Assembly: GCF_021390335.1 (NCBI RefSeq)
Contig: NZ_JAJUXK010000001.1
Span: 62,001-126,000 of the forward strand
Direction of reading: 5' to 3'
From: Dyadobacter sp. CY343
GTDB taxonomy: Bacteria; Bacteroidota; Bacteroidia; Cytophagales; Spirosomataceae
Length of the DNA stretch: 64,000 bases
Part shown: positions 1 to 9,546 of the stretch, piece by piece
Layout of the letters: each line of letters opens with the position of its first letter
Numbering within the stretch: position 1 is the first letter of the stretch
The notes under the pieces: model-generated
Told to the model about the DNA's origin: nothing
The model's input: only the letters and a program-made list of their open reading frames with translations
Databases searched by the model: none
Translations under genes and position numbers: made by a program

Positions 1-941
1 GCGGCAGCGGGAGTTTGCTGGTATTGCTCGGCAAGGTGGTTGATTGCCATATAATATAGCTCATCCGCATTTTCATGCACAGATTTCTGCTTTACAAACT
101 GAATGCGAAGCAAGTCCGCGTCGATCAATGCGTCGGGCTGCGGATCATTGATATGAAAAGCAACCAGTCGCTGATAGAGCTGCAATGCATAAAATTCAAG
201 GGAAGCGGAATCTTTGGTTTCAAACTTGCGATGGATAAAATTGGCAGCGGGATCAAATGCGGAAGCAGAATTGATTTGGAATACATTCGCTGGTTTCTTC
301 AATTCTCTTTCGTCTGACGAAAAGTACTGTAATGCATTGTGCGCCAATAAGTCAAACAGGGTAGGGCGAAGCTGGCGGGTGTTGCCTTTTATAATAATGG
401 GATCAAATTGTTCCAGATCCGTTTGCTGCAACTCCCTTTCATTTTGCAGGGATGCAAGGTACAGTTCGGTGATCCTTTTGTGGAAATCCTCAGTACCCCA
501 GGTACTTACATCCGTTTTCGCGTAACCCGAAGTAGCAGTTCGCTGGTAAATTTGCCACCTTATATTTTGATAATAACCATAATACTGATCGGCGACCAGA
601 CTGCTCAAAATAGACTTCACAACCCCGCTGCTCGCCTCCATTTCGGCTTCCAGCTCCTTAATGGAAGCAATTTCATTGTCTTCCCGCGTTTCCGCTTGCA
701 GGGTTACCATATAAATTGCAGCCTTGATCACCTGCGCCTCCTGCTTTTCGGCTTTGGCGGTTTTGTAGATCTGCTTCACCTCGGTTAATGCAGATTTTGA
801 AAGTCCTTTTGCTTGAAGATCAGCTACTTTTTTCCATTGCGCTTCATATTTTTTTGCCGGTACCTGACCATTTGTGTGCATAGTTGTCAACAAGATTAAT
901 AGTGTGAAAAATAAATTGATCAGACATTTGGTCGCTTTCAT
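1..941 (-). CDS. Alpha-2-macroglobulin-like large secreted protein (N-terminal part, truncated by window edge)
   Basis: The minus strand is open from an ATG at 941 to the window edge, about 313 codons. The product starts with a signal peptide (MKATKCLINLFFTLLILLTT), then a helical, repeat-like region (AQWKKVADLQAKGLSKSALTEV). Bacteroidota alpha-2-macroglobulin/MG2-type proteins of roughly 1,900 residues start this way, with a helical domain before the macroglobulin domains. In that family the protein is an exported or lipid-anchored broad protease trap. The bait region and any thioester motif lie outside the window, so the family call rests on recalled N-terminal similarity and is moderate. 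The gene is divergent from the RND efflux genes, with about 240 bp between the two starts. Confidence 0.55.
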   Translation of the reverse strand, partial: MKATKCLINLFFTLLILLTTMHTNGQVPAKKYEAQWKKVADLQAKGLSKSALTEVKQIYKTAKAEKQEAQVIKAAIYMVTLQAETREDNEIASIKELEAEMEASSGVVKSILSSLVADQYYGYYQNIRWQIYQRTATSGYAKTDVSTWGTEDFHKRITELYLASLQNERELQQTDLEQFDPIIIKGNTRQLRPTLFDLLAHNALQYFSSDERELKKPANVFQINSASAFDPAANFIHRKFETKDSASLEFYALQLYQRLVAFHINDPQPDALIDADLLRIQFVKQKSVHENADELYYMAINHLAEQYQQTPAA

Positions 942-1182
942 TTTCGATCGAGGGTAAAATTTTTTGCCGAAATAAATATACTGTAATAAGCAAGCTACTG
1001 ACCAACGGATTATCCAATGGACATATTTGAACACAAATTGGCAACATAACTTTCGCTTTCCCGGAAAGTATAAAAATTACCAATTGCCGCTTTCTTCATT
1101 ATGAAGTATCTTTAATTAATGCACTTCAAGGAATATTAACTATCCATAGTCTTTTTGAACGAAATTTATTTTAAGTAAGCTT

Positions 1183-2256
1183 ATGCGTACAATCATGCTG
1201 GTCGGGGTGATCATTATCGGCCTGGTTATTGGTAAACTGTTTGTTTTCTCAAAGCCGGGGTCGGATAAAAATCCGGAAGTGAAAAAAGGGTCGGAGGGAA
1301 AGAGTGCGAAGTCTTCCGGTGGAGGCGCCGTGCCGGTGAATGTATTCGTGGTGGGTAGGGAATCGATTGAAAATCAGATTTTTGCCTCAGGTACTGTTTT
1401 GCCGAATGAGGAAGTAAACCTGATGGCGGAAACTTCGGGAAGGTTGGTGAAACTCAATATTCAGGAAGGTGCGGCGATCACAAAAGGCCAGCTGATCGCA
1501 AAGATCAACGATCGAGAGTTACAGGCGCAATTGCAAAAAGTGGCCTACAATCAGGATTTGAGCAAAAAAATAGAGGCGCGGCAGAAGAAGTTGCTGAATG
1601 TAGAAGCGATCAATCTGGAAGAATATGATGTTACTTCCAACAATATCAAGCTTTTGGAAGCGGAAAAAGAAGTTATTGAAGCACAGCTGGAAAAAACCGA
1701 AATACGCGCTCCATTCAGCGGTCGTATTGGTTTGAAATACATTAGTGAAGGTGCATATCTGGCTCCGGGTACGCCCATCGTAACCATTGTTCAGAGTAAT
1801 CCCATTAAAATCGACTTTACTGTTCCCGAAAAATATTCACCCAATATCCGCGTGGGAAATATCGTGAAATTCAGTCTCGACGGTGATCCTGCTACTTACT
1901 CTGCCAAAATTCTCGCAGTAGATCCGAAAGTGGACGAAAGCCTGCGCACGTTGCGGGTGAGGGCGGTCGCTCAGAACCCACGAAACCGGTTTGTGCCAGG
2001 TATGTTTGTAAAAATCCTGGCGAATCTGGATGCCAACAAAGCTGCGATGATGATCCCGACGGAGGCGATTGTGCCTGTTTTAAAGGGTAAGAAGGTTTTT
2101 GTGGTAAAAAATGGCAAGGCGCAGGAAGTAATGGTAACTACCGGTTTGCGGACAGACAAAAAGATCCAGATCACTGATGGTTTGCAGGTCGGCGACTCGC
2201 TGATCACTTCCGGAATTATTGCGATCAAACCCAACACAGCCGTCAAGGTGAACTGA
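1183..2256 (+). CDS. RND efflux periplasmic adaptor subunit (membrane fusion protein)
   Basis: This 357-residue protein is a membrane fusion protein that links an inner-membrane RND pump to an outer-membrane channel. An N-terminal membrane segment (MLVGVIIIGLVIGKLFVF) is followed by a basic linker, a lipoyl half-motif (VLPNEEVNLMAETSGRLVKL), a short alpha-hairpin around residues 120-165, the second lipoyl half (TEIRAPFSGRIGLKYISEG) and a beta-barrel and membrane-proximal region ending at a typical adaptor tail (LQVGDSLITSG). The length suits the family. The stop lies 13 bp before the pump gene, so the two are one transcription unit. No TolC-type outer-membrane factor is adjacent, so the channel must be encoded elsewhere. 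The substrate cannot be told from sequence. Confidence 0.93.
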   Translation: MRTIMLVGVIIIGLVIGKLFVFSKPGSDKNPEVKKGSEGKSAKSSGGGAVPVNVFVVGRESIENQIFASGTVLPNEEVNLMAETSGRLVKLNIQEGAAITKGQLIAKINDRELQAQLQKVAYNQDLSKKIEARQKKLLNVEAINLEEYDVTSNNIKLLEAEKEVIEAQLEKTEIRAPFSGRIGLKYISEGAYLAPGTPIVTIVQSNPIKIDFTVPEKYSPNIRVGNIVKFSLDGDPATYSAKILAVDPKVDESLRTLRVRAVAQNPRNRFVPGMFVKILANLDANKAAMMIPTEAIVPVLKGKKVFVVKNGKAQEVMVTTGLRTDKKIQITDGLQVGDSLITSGIIAIKPNTAVKVN

Positions 2257-2269
2257 TATCCAACCCATT

Positions 2270-5200
2270 ATGAGTATTTCAACACTCTCCATCAAGCGGC
2301 CGGTACTCGCAATTGTGATGAACCTGCTGATTATCCTTTTCGGTTTTTTAGGATACAAATTTTTGGGAATGCGCGAATTCCCTTCTATTGACCCACCCGT
2401 AGTATCCATTCGGACAAGCTACACCGGGGCGAATGCAGATATCATTGAATCCCAGATTACTGAGCCGCTCGAAAAGCAGCTGAACAGTATCGAGGGGATC
2501 AAGTCGATCAACTCCACGAGTAGCCAGGGTACCAGCCAGATCACCGTCGAGTTTGACATTGGTGTGGATATGGAACGCGCTGCAAACGATGTACGCGACA
2601 AAGTAGGCTCCGCTTCCCGGACTTTGCCCCTCGATATCGACGGTCCGCCGGTGGTAAGTAAAGCCGACGCGAACTCCGAACCAATCATTGTACTGACCTT
2701 CAAAAGCGACACAAGATCTCACCTGGAAGTGAGTGACTATGCCGAAAACGTGATCGCGCAGCGGCTTCAAACGATCGAAGGAGTGAGCGAGATCCGCATT
2801 TTTGGACAGAAGAAATATGCAATGCGTATCTGGATGGACCCGATCAAAATGGCTTCGCTGGGTATCACTACGCAGGATGTGAAGGTTGCATTGGATCAGG
2901 AAAACGTGGAGCTGCCGAGTGGAAAGCTGGCGGGAGACAATACTGAGCTTACTGTGAAAACCATCGGCAGGTTCAGGACGGAGGAGGATTTTAATGAAAT
3001 GATCGTTAAAAATTCGGCTACACAAACCATTCACCTGAAAGATATCGGTTATGCAACATTAGGTCCGGAAAATGAAGAAACGATCCTGCGGCTCGACAAT
3101 GTACCGATGATTGGACTAGCGATTTCGCCGATGCCGGGAGCCAATTACCTCAATATCGCCGAGGAGGTCAACAAGAGAATGGCTGATATCAAGAAGGAAC
3201 TTCCCAAGGATTATGAGCTTGATACACTGATAGATAACACGATTTTTGTAGAAAGATCGATTGAGGAAGTAGGTGAAACTTTGCTGATCGCGATCATTCT
3301 GGTAGTGATTATCATCTACCTGTTTTTCCGCGACTGGCTGATCGCATTCCGCCCGCTGATCGACATTCCTGTCTCCCTGATCGGCACGTTTTTCATCATG
3401 TACATCATGGGTTTCTCGATCAATGTACTTACGCTGCTGGCGATCGTGCTGGCGACCGGGCTTGTAGTTGATGATGGGATTGTGGTCACGGAGAATATTT
3501 TCAAGAAGATCGAACAGGGAATGGGGCCGATTGAAGCGGCTATTAAGGGCGCAAACGAGATTATTTTCGCGGTTTTATCTACTTCGGTTACGCTCGCTTC
3601 CGTGTTTTTACCTGTGATTTTCATGGAAGGTTTTGTGGGTAAATTGTTTCGTGAATTCGGTATTGTGATATCTGCTGCTGTCTTGATATCTGCATTTGTG
3701 TCGCTTACATTAACACCGATGCTGAATGCATATCTTGTTCGCAAAACGCACAAAAAGAGCTGGTTCTACGAAAAGACGGAGCCGTTTTTTGAAAAAATCA
3801 CGGAGAATTACGGAAGTGCATTGGGTAAGTTTTTGAAAATGCGCTGGGTAGCCGCGCCGCTGGTTTTGGTGACGGTAGGTATGATCTGGTTTTTCGGAAA
3901 AGACCTGCAATCGGAGCTCGCGCCGCTGGACGACCGCAACTGGTTCAGGATCACGATGACAGCGCCGGAAGGTTCGTCTTTTGAATTTACGGACCGGTAT
4001 GTGAAGAGTGTTAGTGACATGTTAATGGATTCAATGCCTGGCAAAAAAGGCTTAATGCTCATCACTTCCCCGGGTAACTCAGGTTTGGGCGCGGCTAATA
4101 CAGGAAGCGGCCGCATTGCTTTGGTTGACAAGAAATTCAGGGCAGAATCGCAGCAGGAAATTGCGGATTATATCAATCAAAAATTGAAGCAAATGCCTGA
4201 TGCTAAATCTTTTGTGGTGCAGCAGCAGACTATTTCAGTAGATTCCCGAGGCGGCTTGCCGATCCAATATGTAATCCAGGCACCTGATTTTGAAAAATTG
4301 AGAGAGTACTTGCCGAAGTTTATGGAAGAAGCTTCAAACGATCCTACGTTCGCGATTACGGATGTGAACCTTAAATTTAGTAAGCCCGAAATTCAGATCT
4401 CCATTGACCGGGAAAAAGCCAAATCACTGGGTGTATCTGTTCAGGATGTGGCCCAAACCATGCAGCTGGCTTTTGCAGGGCAGCGTTTTGGCTATTTTAC
4501 AATGAATGGAAGGCAGTATCAGGTAATTGGTCAGTATGATCGCGCAAACCGCGACGAGCCGCTGGATTTGAAAAGTATGTTTGTGAAAACGAGCAATGGA
4601 ACTTTGGTTCAGCTTGATAATATCGTGAAGGCCGAAGAAGAAAGCAGTCCGCCGCAACTTTTCCATTACAACAGGTATATGAGCGCGACTGTACAAGCCG
4701 CACTTGCGCCGGGGAAAACCATTGGTGACGGTATCGCAGCAATGGACAGGATCCGCGACAAGTTGAAAGATGAAGCTATTCAAACTTCGCTGAGCGGCTC
4801 TTCCCGAGATTATGCCGAAAGTTCGTCCAATACCATGTTCTCGTTTTTCCTTGCATTGATCCTGATCTACTTCATTCTGGCAGCGCAATTCGAAAGTTTT
4901 ATCGATCCGTTTATCATTATGTTCACAGTTCCGCTGGCAATCGGCGGCGCGGTGTTCTCGCTCTGGTTCTTTGATCAGACTTTGAATATTTTCAGTCAGA
5001 TCGGAATGATTATGTTGATCGGTCTGGTTACGAAAAATGGTATCCTGATTGTGGAGTTTGCAAATCAGCTGCGCGAGCAGGGGAGAAGTATTCAGGAAGC
5101 TGCATTGGAAGCAGCCACACTGCGTTTCAGACCGATTTTGATGACTAGCCTGGCTACAATCCTGGGTGCATTACCAATCGCAATGGCGCTGGGTTCTGCG

Positions 5201-5386
5201 GGGAAAAGCAGAATGTCAATGGGAATTGTAATCATGGGCGGCCTGCTGTTTTCGCTGGTGCTTACATTATATGTAATCCCAGCCATTTATACCTTTTTCT
5301 CGCGACCAAAGAATTACGAAAAAATGCGGATGATCGACAGGGTTGCGCGCGATAGCGAAGTGGAAGAGGAGCCGCATTTGGGGTGA
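2270..5386 (+). CDS. RND efflux transporter permease (AcrB/HAE-1 family)
   Basis: At 1,038 residues this has the usual length of a proton-driven RND pump. It starts with the family hallmark (STLSIKRPVLAIVMNLLIILFG). Large periplasmic loops follow TM1 and TM7. The TM4 proton-relay pair lies in GLVVDDGIVVTENIF (about D401-D402) and the TM10 lysine in GLVTKNGILIVEF (about K921). The duplicated 2x6 TM layout is visible. It is co-transcribed with the adaptor gene. Drugs, bile-type detergents or lipids are the usual substrates of this group; which one applies here is unknown. The 3' end carries a promoter for the next, unrelated toxin-antitoxin pair. Confidence 0.95.
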   Translation: MSISTLSIKRPVLAIVMNLLIILFGFLGYKFLGMREFPSIDPPVVSIRTSYTGANADIIESQITEPLEKQLNSIEGIKSINSTSSQGTSQITVEFDIGVDMERAANDVRDKVGSASRTLPLDIDGPPVVSKADANSEPIIVLTFKSDTRSHLEVSDYAENVIAQRLQTIEGVSEIRIFGQKKYAMRIWMDPIKMASLGITTQDVKVALDQENVELPSGKLAGDNTELTVKTIGRFRTEEDFNEMIVKNSATQTIHLKDIGYATLGPENEETILRLDNVPMIGLAISPMPGANYLNIAEEVNKRMADIKKELPKDYELDTLIDNTIFVERSIEEVGETLLIAIILVVIIIYLFFRDWLIAFRPLIDIPVSLIGTFFIMYIMGFSINVLTLLAIVLATGLVVDDGIVVTENIFKKIEQGMGPIEAAIKGANEIIFAVLSTSVTLASVFLPVIFMEGFVGKLFREFGIVISAAVLISAFVSLTLTPMLNAYLVRKTHKKSWFYEKTEPFFEKITENYGSALGKFLKMRWVAAPLVLVTVGMIWFFGKDLQSELAPLDDRNWFRITMTAPEGSSFEFTDRYVKSVSDMLMDSMPGKKGLMLITSPGNSGLGAANTGSGRIALVDKKFRAESQQEIADYINQKLKQMPDAKSFVVQQQTISVDSRGGLPIQYVIQAPDFEKLREYLPKFMEEASNDPTFAITDVNLKFSKPEIQISIDREKAKSLGVSVQDVAQTMQLAFAGQRFGYFTMNGRQYQVIGQYDRANRDEPLDLKSMFVKTSNGTLVQLDNIVKAEEESSPPQLFHYNRYMSATVQAALAPGKTIGDGIAAMDRIRDKLKDEAIQTSLSGSSRDYAESSSNTMFSFFLALILIYFILAAQFESFIDPFIIMFTVPLAIGGAVFSLWFFDQTLNIFSQIGMIMLIGLVTKNGILIVEFANQLREQGRSIQEAALEAATLRFRPILMTSLATILGALPIAMALGSAGKSRMSMGIVIMGGLLFSLVLTLYVIPAIYTFFSRPKNYEKMRMIDRVARDSEVEEEPHLG

Positions 5387-5410
5387 TATTTTTGATTTTC
5401 GTTAACTTTG
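5378..5410 (+). promoter_or_regulatory. Bacteroidota-type promoter of the PIN toxin-antitoxin pair
   Basis: TTG at 5378-5380 and a perfect TAnnTTTG box (TAACTTTG, 5403-5410) are 22 bp apart, within the range seen for the -33/-7 promoters of this phylum. The start codon of the small gene at 5421 follows within 11 bp, so the 5' leader would be very short. The -33 part overlaps the end of the RND pump gene. Confidence 0.5.
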
Positions 5411-5420
5411 TTTTGAAACA

Positions 5421-5645
5421 ATGCGAGTTATGGAATCAACACTAAAAATGCCGTTTACCAATTTGCAGCAGGAATTGTTGCAATTGTATGCGCATCAGGT
5501 CAGCGAAGACGATCTGGTAAATATTAAAGAATTGATAGGAAAGTATTTTGCACTGCGACTTTCGTCCATGGCCGACTCAGCCTGGGATCAAAATAACTGG
5601 AATCAGCAGAGTATGGAGGATCTTTTAAATGATCCGAATCAATAA
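5421..5645 (+). CDS. Small putative antitoxin partner of a PIN-domain toxin
   Basis: This 74-residue hydrophilic protein (motifs LLQLYAHQVSEDDLVNIKEL and KYFALRLSSMADSAWDQ) is encoded directly upstream of the PIN-domain gene. The TAA stop overlaps the ATG of the toxin by one base (TAATG), the arrangement expected for translationally coupled type II antitoxin and toxin genes. I recognise no DNA-binding fold with certainty. The antitoxin role is inferred from size, order and coupling. A second in-frame ATG lies three codons downstream of the chosen start. Confidence 0.6.
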   Translation: MRVMESTLKMPFTNLQQELLQLYAHQVSEDDLVNIKELIGKYFALRLSSMADSAWDQNNWNQQSMEDLLNDPNQ

Positions 5646-6073
5646 TGAATGTTGTAATCGACACCAACGTTCTGCTTGTTTCACTTCCTGGTCATTCTAA
5701 CTATCATCCCATATTCCAAGCATTGCTGAATAAGGATTTCGACATGTTTATATCAAACGAGATACTTGCAGAATATGAGGAACAAATAGGTATGAGACTT
5801 GGTGTTTATCGAACAGATCTCCATTTGATTGAGTTGGTAAACCTCAGTAACGTCCATAAAATAGAATCTTACTTTTTATGGCAGTTAATAGAGGTTGACA
5901 AAGACGATAACAAGTTTGTGGACTGTGCGATCAGTTGCAACGCAGATTATCTTGTTACCAATGACGGCCATTTCAACATTCTGGCAGAAATCGAATTCCC
6001 CAAGGTTAATGTTGTCACCGCACAAAAGTTTTTGCAAATAATAAAAGACACAGCAAAGTCAAATCAGATATAA
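5645..6073 (+). CDS. PIN-domain ribonuclease, putative type II toxin
   Basis: This 142-residue protein has the PIN nuclease plan: D6 in NVVIDTNVLLVSL, an acidic residue in ISNEILAEYEE, and the C-terminal acidic cluster VDKDDNKFVDCAISCNADYLVTND. These coordinate the metal ion for RNA cleavage in the family. It resembles the group annotated as putative toxin component, PIN family. It follows a 74-residue partner with one-base overlap. The stop codon sits inside the left arm of a strong bidirectional terminator shared with metK. Confidence 0.85.
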   Translation: MNVVIDTNVLLVSLPGHSNYHPIFQALLNKDFDMFISNEILAEYEEQIGMRLGVYRTDLHLIELVNLSNVHKIESYFLWQLIEVDKDDNKFVDCAISCNADYLVTNDGHFNILAEIEFPKVNVVTAQKFLQIIKDTAKSNQI

Positions 6074-6117
6074 AGCAAAGAAGGCCAACGAAAATCGCTG
6101 GCCTTCTTTGCTTTATA
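6069..6117. terminator. Bidirectional intrinsic terminator between PIN toxin gene and metK
   Basis: A perfect 19-bp inverted repeat, TATAAAGCAAAGAAGGCCA (6069-6087) against its complement at 6099-6117, encloses an 11-nt loop. The A/T-rich outer part gives a T tract on either strand, so it can stop transcription of both convergent genes. Confidence 0.85.
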
Positions 6118-6129
6118 ATATTCTATCAA

Positions 6130-7410
6130 TTAGATCGAAAACTTCTCTTTAATTGCATCAACGAAATCCAGTTTCTCCCAGGTGAAAAGCTCTACTTCTA
6201 CTTCTTTCTCTTCACCATTTGCTCCTTTGAAGTATTTGGTAACGGTTTCATTCTTGCGTCCCATGTGGCCGTAAGCTGCTGTCTCTGAGTACATCGGGTT
6301 GCGCAGTTTCAAGCGCTGCTCAATTGCGTATGGACGTAAGTCGAAGATCTCAGCGATTTTTTCTGCAATTACACCATCGTGATCAGCTACTTTGGAAGTA
6401 CCGTAAGTGTTGATATACAAACCGCAAGGTTTTGCAACTCCGATCGCGTAAGATACCTGAACAAGTACTTCGTCGCAAAGACCGGAAGCTACCATGTTTT
6501 TGGCAATGTGACGGGTCGCGTAAGCCGCAGAACGGTCTACTTTGGAAGGATCTTTTCCTGAGAATGCACCACCACCGTGAGCACCTTTTCCACCGTAAGT
6601 ATCTACGATGATTTTTCTTCCTGTCAATCCGGTATCTCCGTGAGGACCACCGATTACAAATTTCCCTGTCGGGTTGATGTGGTAAGTAATTTCTCCTGTA
6701 AACAGTTTTTGCAATTCAGGAGTCAATTTCGACTTCACACGTGGGATTACGATGCTGATTATGTCGTGCTTAATTTTCGCAAGCATTGCTTCTTCTGAAT
6801 CGAAATCGTCGTGCTGCGTAGAAACTACAATTGTATCAATGCGCTGAGGTGCATTATCGTCGCTGTATTCAATAGTAACCTGCGATTTCGCATCCGGACG
6901 CAGGTAAGGGATCAGGCTCGATTCGTTGTTACGAATAGCCGACATTTCCTGAAGTATTTTATGAGCCAGGTCAAGTGCAAGCGGCATGTAGTTTTCAGTT
7001 TCACGCGTCGCGTAACCGAACATCATACCCTGGTCACCAGCACCCTGTGCATTGGCCTTATCTTCAAAGCTTGATGATGATACCGCGCGATCTACACCCT
7101 GGTTGATATCAGCGCTCTGATCATGGATTGCAGACAAAATCCCGCAGGAATTCGCTTCAAACATGTACTCGCTTTTGGTATAACCTATTTTTCTGATTAC
7201 TTCTCTCGTAATTTTCTGAACATCGAGATAAGTATTGGTCTTAACTTCTCCTGCCAGTACCACCTGACCAGTTGTTACCAGCGTTTCGCAAGCTACCTTA
7301 CTGTCAGTATCCCAGGCTAAAAAATTATCAATGAGCGCATCTGATATTTGATCTGCTACCTTATCGGGGTGTCCTTCAGATACGGACTCCGAGGTGAATA
7401 AGTACGGCAT
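6130..7410 (-). CDS. metK: S-adenosylmethionine synthase
   Basis: The enzyme makes S-adenosylmethionine from methionine and ATP in the cytosol. The 426-residue product has the three-domain MetK layout: N-terminal [19 protein letters not shown] with the ATP-binding H14, [12 protein letters not shown] near residue 122, and [19 protein letters not shown] near residue 282. Length and start ([17 protein letters not shown]) match the family. The gene stands alone, convergent with the PIN pair and followed by a strong terminator. I looked for a SAM riboswitch in the roughly 150-nt leader and did not recognise one. Confidence 0.98.
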   Translation of the reverse strand: MPYLFTSESVSEGHPDKVADQISDALIDNFLAWDTDSKVACETLVTTGQVVLAGEVKTNTYLDVQKITREVIRKIGYTKSEYMFEANSCGILSAIHDQSADINQGVDRAVSSSSFEDKANAQGAGDQGMMFGYATRETENYMPLALDLAHKILQEMSAIRNNESSLIPYLRPDAKSQVTIEYSDDNAPQRIDTIVVSTQHDDFDSEEAMLAKIKHDIISIVIPRVKSKLTPELQKLFTGEITYHINPTGKFVIGGPHGDTGLTGRKIIVDTYGGKGAHGGGAFSGKDPSKVDRSAAYATRHIAKNMVASGLCDEVLVQVSYAIGVAKPCGLYINTYGTSKVADHDGVIAEKIAEIFDLRPYAIEQRLKLRNPMYSETAAYGHMGRKNETVTKYFKGANGEEKEVEVELFTWEKLDFVDAIKEKFSI

Positions 7411-7471
7411 AAACTAAATAAGTTGAAAAGTTAATCAGTCGATATTGCGACGTAGTGTATAGACTAAAAAA

Positions 7472-7503
7472 CAAAATTGACTTTTTTTAAGACATTAACC
7501 AAA
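7472..7503 (-). promoter_or_regulatory. Candidate metK promoter
   Basis: On the minus strand a TTTG (complement of 7500-7503) is followed, about 20 bp later, by CAATTTTG (complement of 7472-7479). The second box matches TAnnTTTG at all but its first base. It lies about 60 bp upstream of the metK start codon. Moderate match only. Confidence 0.35.
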
Positions 7504-7570
7504 TAAAAAACCTGGAAAAAAGACCTGTCCGTCATCGCGGACTGAAACCCGTTTTTGTAGTTACAAAATA

Positions 7571-7607
7571 AAAAAGCCCGCTCCGGTTAATCCAGAACAG
7601 GCTTTTT
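7571..7607. terminator. Terminator downstream of lipA
   Basis: AAAAAGCCCGCTCCGG (7571-7586) pairs with CCAGAACAGGCTTTTT (7592-7607), including some G-U pairs, around a 5-nt loop. Read on the minus strand it follows the lipA stop by about 15 bp and ends in a T tract. Confidence 0.65.
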
Positions 7608-7621
7608 CAAGAATTTACTAT

Positions 7622-8500
7622 TCAAATAGGAACATTCACGTGTCTCTCAGCATGATAGCTCGACCTTACAAGCGGCCCAGACTCAACATATTTCAATCCG
7701 CGTCTCAAACCCTCTTCTTTGTAGTTTTCGAACATTTCCGGCGTAATCCACTCGATTACTTCATGGTGCATTTTAGTAGGTTGCAGGTATTGTCCTAAAG
7801 TCAGGATATCCAGTCCGTGCTCAACAAGATCATCTATTGCTTTGTACACTTCATCCTGCGTCTCGCCCAGCCCCAGCATAATACCCGATTTAGTTCTCTG
7901 GCCAAAATCCTTCGTTCTCCTGATCTGCTCCAAACTGCGGGCATACTTAGCCTGCGGCCTTACCGAACGGTATAAACGTTCAACCGTTTCCATATTGTGA
8001 GAAACCACTTCCTGACCAGCTTCGATCATGTGGATCAGAGCATCCCAGTTATTTTTCACATCGGGGATCAGCGTTTCTATAGTCGTTTCAGGGGTATTTT
8101 CTTTCACCTGGCGTACTGTCTGGTACCATATTTCGGCGCCTTTATCTTTCAGCTCGTCCCGGTTTACGGAAGTAATTACCGCGTGTTTTACCTGCATTAG
8201 TTTGATCGCCTCCGCCACGCGCCTCGGCTCGTCGGTATCATATTCATTCGGGCGGCCGGTAGCTACTGCGCAGAAGCTGCAACTCCGGGTACAAACATTG
8301 CCCAAAATCATAAATGTGGCTGTACCTGCACCCCAGCATTCGCCCATATTCGGGCAGCTGCCGCTTTCGCAGATCGTGTGAAGTTTGTAATTGTCAACGA
8401 GTTGCCGCACTTTGCGAAATTCGGGGCCGGCGGGAAGCTTCACTCTCAACCAGTCGGGGCGTCGTTTGCGTTCCGATGGAATAACTGGTAATTCAATCAT
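7622..8500 (-). CDS. lipA: Lipoyl synthase
   Basis: LipA is a radical-SAM enzyme that inserts two sulfur atoms into protein-bound octanoyl groups to make the lipoyl cofactor. Counting from the chosen ATG, the auxiliary cluster cysteines are C44, C49 and C55 ([12 protein letters not shown]) and the radical-SAM cysteines C70, C74 and C77 (CTRSCSFC). The C-terminal RSSYHAE motif, whose serine ligates the auxiliary cluster, is present. I chose the ATG at 8500 ([18 protein letters not shown]), which gives 292 residues. An in-frame TTG eight codons upstream would only add a non-conserved extension. The gene next upstream on the same strand is the hypothetical envelope protein gene at 8559-9329. Confidence 0.96.
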   Translation of the reverse strand: MIELPVIPSERKRRPDWLRVKLPAGPEFRKVRQLVDNYKLHTICESGSCPNMGECWGAGTATFMILGNVCTRSCSFCAVATGRPNEYDTDEPRRVAEAIKLMQVKHAVITSVNRDELKDKGAEIWYQTVRQVKENTPETTIETLIPDVKNNWDALIHMIEAGQEVVSHNMETVERLYRSVRPQAKYARSLEQIRRTKDFGQRTKSGIMLGLGETQDEVYKAIDDLVEHGLDILTLGQYLQPTKMHHEVIEWITPEMFENYKEEGLRRGLKYVESGPLVRSSYHAERHVNVPI

Positions 8501-8558
8501 ATAAATCGTAATCTCTGACAGCAAACCTTTCGGCTACCTGTCAATTTTGTAATAGGAA

Positions 8559-9329
8559 CTAGCGTTTTTTGCTGCCGAAATACAAGGTCAGATAGCCGGA
8601 TGTGAAGAAGCTTCTGTTTTCGGCAAATGCCATAATGCGGGTTTTCCGGCTGAATGCTTCTGCTATAAAACCAATTTCAAGGCCAGTTACGTTCTCTCTG
8701 AATGCACTTAATTCAAAACTCAATGCGGTTTTAACATGCACACCCGGTACAATTTTCATTTGACCAAAACCCTGAAAGAAACTTCCTGCACCTACAATGC
8801 CCTGAGTTTGAGTACTGCCGGCATGTTTTACAGGATCAAAAGGCTCGGTCACCACTCTTCCGTCGGATTCGAATTGTACCATATACGGTTTTTCCAGACC
8901 AAGTGACGGACCGGCAGCAAGAATCCCGCTGATGGAAATACCTTCGTCTTCGTGCCGGTTGAACAATGTCAGCTCCCGGCCGTATTCCGGACGAACCACA
9001 AAAAAATAGTTTTCTTTCCCGTAAACCAGCCTGGCGCCAGTGACGAAATCCTGTGTAGAAAGCTCTTTCGGGTGTTTTACATTCACCACCTCAACTGCCA
9101 GGTAGCGGTATTGATTTTTACCGAAAAGCTTGGATGAAAGTGCGGAAGACTGGCGAAACACAGCACCGCCGAGGATCCCGGAATTGGTGTTGGTGGTAAT
9201 ACCTACGGAGGTGAACGTTTTATAGCTCTCTTCACTATCCTCAATCTTTGCAGCACGGCGCTGGGCGTATATATCTGTTGATTGTGCAAACAGGATAGAT
9301 ACTAAAAGTAAAAGTTTTACACGCATCAT
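8559..9329 (-). CDS. Conserved exported protein of unknown function
   Basis: This 256-residue protein starts with a clear signal peptide (MMRVKLLLLVSILFAQSTDIYAQ), so it is exported. The body is rich in beta-type, aromatic segments (GITTNTNSGILGGAVFRQ; YLTLYFGSKKR at the end) and may be a small outer-membrane barrel or periplasmic protein. A short acidic linker (KIEDSEESYKTF) follows the signal. I do not recognise a named family. It lies 58 bp upstream of lipA on the same strand, but no functional link is evident. Either of the two adjacent methionines may be the start. Confidence 0.75.
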   Translation of the reverse strand: MMRVKLLLLVSILFAQSTDIYAQRRAAKIEDSEESYKTFTSVGITTNTNSGILGGAVFRQSSALSSKLFGKNQYRYLAVEVVNVKHPKELSTQDFVTGARLVYGKENYFFVVRPEYGRELTLFNRHEDEGISISGILAAGPSLGLEKPYMVQFESDGRVVTEPFDPVKHAGSTQTQGIVGAGSFFQGFGQMKIVPGVHVKTALSFELSAFRENVTGLEIGFIAEAFSRKTRIMAFAENRSFFTSGYLTLYFGSKKR

Positions 9330-9546
9330 TTTGTCAAATAAGTTCTCCGTGAACAGGTATCTCTCGTCTAAAAAGTGAAAATACGAAATAATAGTATAAG
9401 CACTTATATGCCGGTTCCACTTTAACGGAATTTCGTACTTTTATGTTCTTTAAACGAAAAAAGAAAGAAAAAAGCCTGCCACAGGCAATTGGTTAAAGCA
9501 AATTTTAACACTTTCTTTCTCTCTAATATCCTTCAAATCAGCGCCA

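Noticed and set aside
2348..3034. Minus-strand ORF of 228 codons inside the RND pump gene
   Set aside because: Antisense to conserved pump sequence; composition is that of a shadow frame.
7411..7570. Possible SAM riboswitch upstream of metK
   Set aside because: I could not find the conserved core of any SAM riboswitch class; only a short GTCCG/CGGAC hairpin is present.
9474..9486. GCCTG-CCA-CAGGC hairpin with a T tract on the minus strand upstream of waaA
   Set aside because: It would terminate leftward transcription, but no minus-strand gene reads through here, and the stem is only 5 bp; too weak to call.
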